Assembly: GCA_007116425.1 (NCBI GenBank)
Contig: SKIL01000057.1
Coordinates: 1-5,674, forward strand
Reading direction: 5' to 3'
Length of the DNA: 5,674 nt
From: Bacteriovoracaceae bacterium
Lineage (GTDB): Bacteria > Bdellovibrionota > Bacteriovoracia > Bacteriovoracales > Bacteriovoracaceae
A program made the position numbers and the translations under genes. Below are positions 5,341 to 5,674 of this stretch, piece after piece (within the stretch, counting starts at the first letter, position 1; every line of letters starts with the position of its first letter). The notes beneath the pieces were generated by a model. That model did not search any database. It worked only from the letters and a program-made list of their open reading frames with translations, and was not told the origin of the DNA.

Positions 5341-5674
5341 GTGAATAAGTTTTTTATTGTTTTATTTGGCGTCTTTTTTTCAACCGCATGCTCTTTGGTG
5401 ACGGACCGTCTACCTGAAAGTGCTAGGCCAAAGGGAGTGGCCAAAGAAAAACCTATTCTCAATATGGTCTGGTCTAAAAATCTAGACCCGATTCACAATA
5501 CTGGAAATCTACCGATAGCAGTTCATTCTCCATATATTTATGAAGGCATTTTATATGCTGGTCATGGAAATGGTTATATGATGGCCTATGACCTTGAAAA
5601 TGGTCCAGAGCTTTGGCGCAAAAATGATGAAGGCGCTTATCACGCTGGTCCAAAAGTCTATAATGGCATGCTTA
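5341..5674 (+). CDS. bamB: BamB-like outer-membrane assembly lipoprotein, N-terminal part
   Basis: The frame is open from GTG 5341 to the right edge, giving the first 111 residues. GTG is the only usable early start: an in-frame TAA lies at 5335-5337, and a GAGA motif sits 6 bases upstream. The N-terminus is a lipoprotein signal (MNKFFIVLFGVFF, lipobox STAC with lipidated Cys17). After a linker with WSKNLDP comes a beta-propeller blade of PQQ type: ILYAGHGNGYMMAYDLENG followed by PELWRK, matching the usual pattern of 'G.v.ALd..tG...W'. BamB is the outer-membrane lipoprotein of the BAM complex, which helps fold beta-barrel proteins. The preceding YfgM-like gene, 27 bases upstream, and nearby der recall the E. 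coli yfgM-bamB-der cluster. Only part of the propeller is visible, so another PQQ-repeat lipoprotein cannot be fully excluded. Confidence 0.8.
   Translation, partial: MNKFFIVLFGVFFSTACSLVTDRLPESARPKGVAKEKPILNMVWSKNLDPIHNTGNLPIAVHSPYIYEGILYAGHGNGYMMAYDLENGPELWRKNDEGAYHAGPKVYNGML

Overview
The window is a gene-dense stretch of bacterial chromosome. It holds the tail of one gene, five complete genes and the head of another. Base composition is AT-rich and codon use is Lys/Glu/Ile-rich. Together with two lineage-specific outer-membrane-type proteins and diverged but intact housekeeping proteins, this suggests a Gram-negative bacterium, perhaps a Bdellovibrionota/Bacteriovorax-like organism. The Gram-negative call is well supported (BamB-type lipoprotein, beta-barrel proteins). 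The narrower placement is only an inference from general resemblance.

Left block, plus strand (1-3055): the C-terminal double-stranded-RNA-binding domain of RNase III (rnc), then era, then der. era's ribosome-binding site lies inside the end of rnc, and der overlaps era by an ATGA, so this looks like a tightly coupled operon. All three products act on ribosomal RNA: RNase III cuts pre-rRNA, Era works on the 30S subunit and Der on the 50S subunit. The Der here is unusual: about 100 strongly acidic, lysine-free residues sit in its second GTPase domain, between switch I and the DTAG motif.

Middle block, minus strand (3045-4402): two secreted, probably outer-membrane beta-barrel proteins of unrecognised family, joined by a 4-base GTGA overlap. 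The last of them ends convergently inside the 3' end of der, leaving no intergenic space.

Right block, plus strand (4561-5674): a membrane-anchored TPR protein of YfgM type, followed 27 bases later by the start of a BamB-like lipoprotein with a PQQ-type beta-propeller, cut by the window edge. In E. coli yfgM, bamB and der are neighbours. Here the same genes are near each other but in a different arrangement, with the minus-strand pair between them.

The only real intergenic region (4403-4560, 158 bases) separates the divergent middle and right blocks. It has a near-consensus sigma-70 promoter facing right (TTGACA, 17 bases, TAGAAT) and a plausible promoter facing left whose -35 overlaps it. 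Three copies of a GCACTCT half-site flank and interleave with these elements, which suggests a shared operator. No RNA genes, CRISPR arrays or mobile elements are visible.
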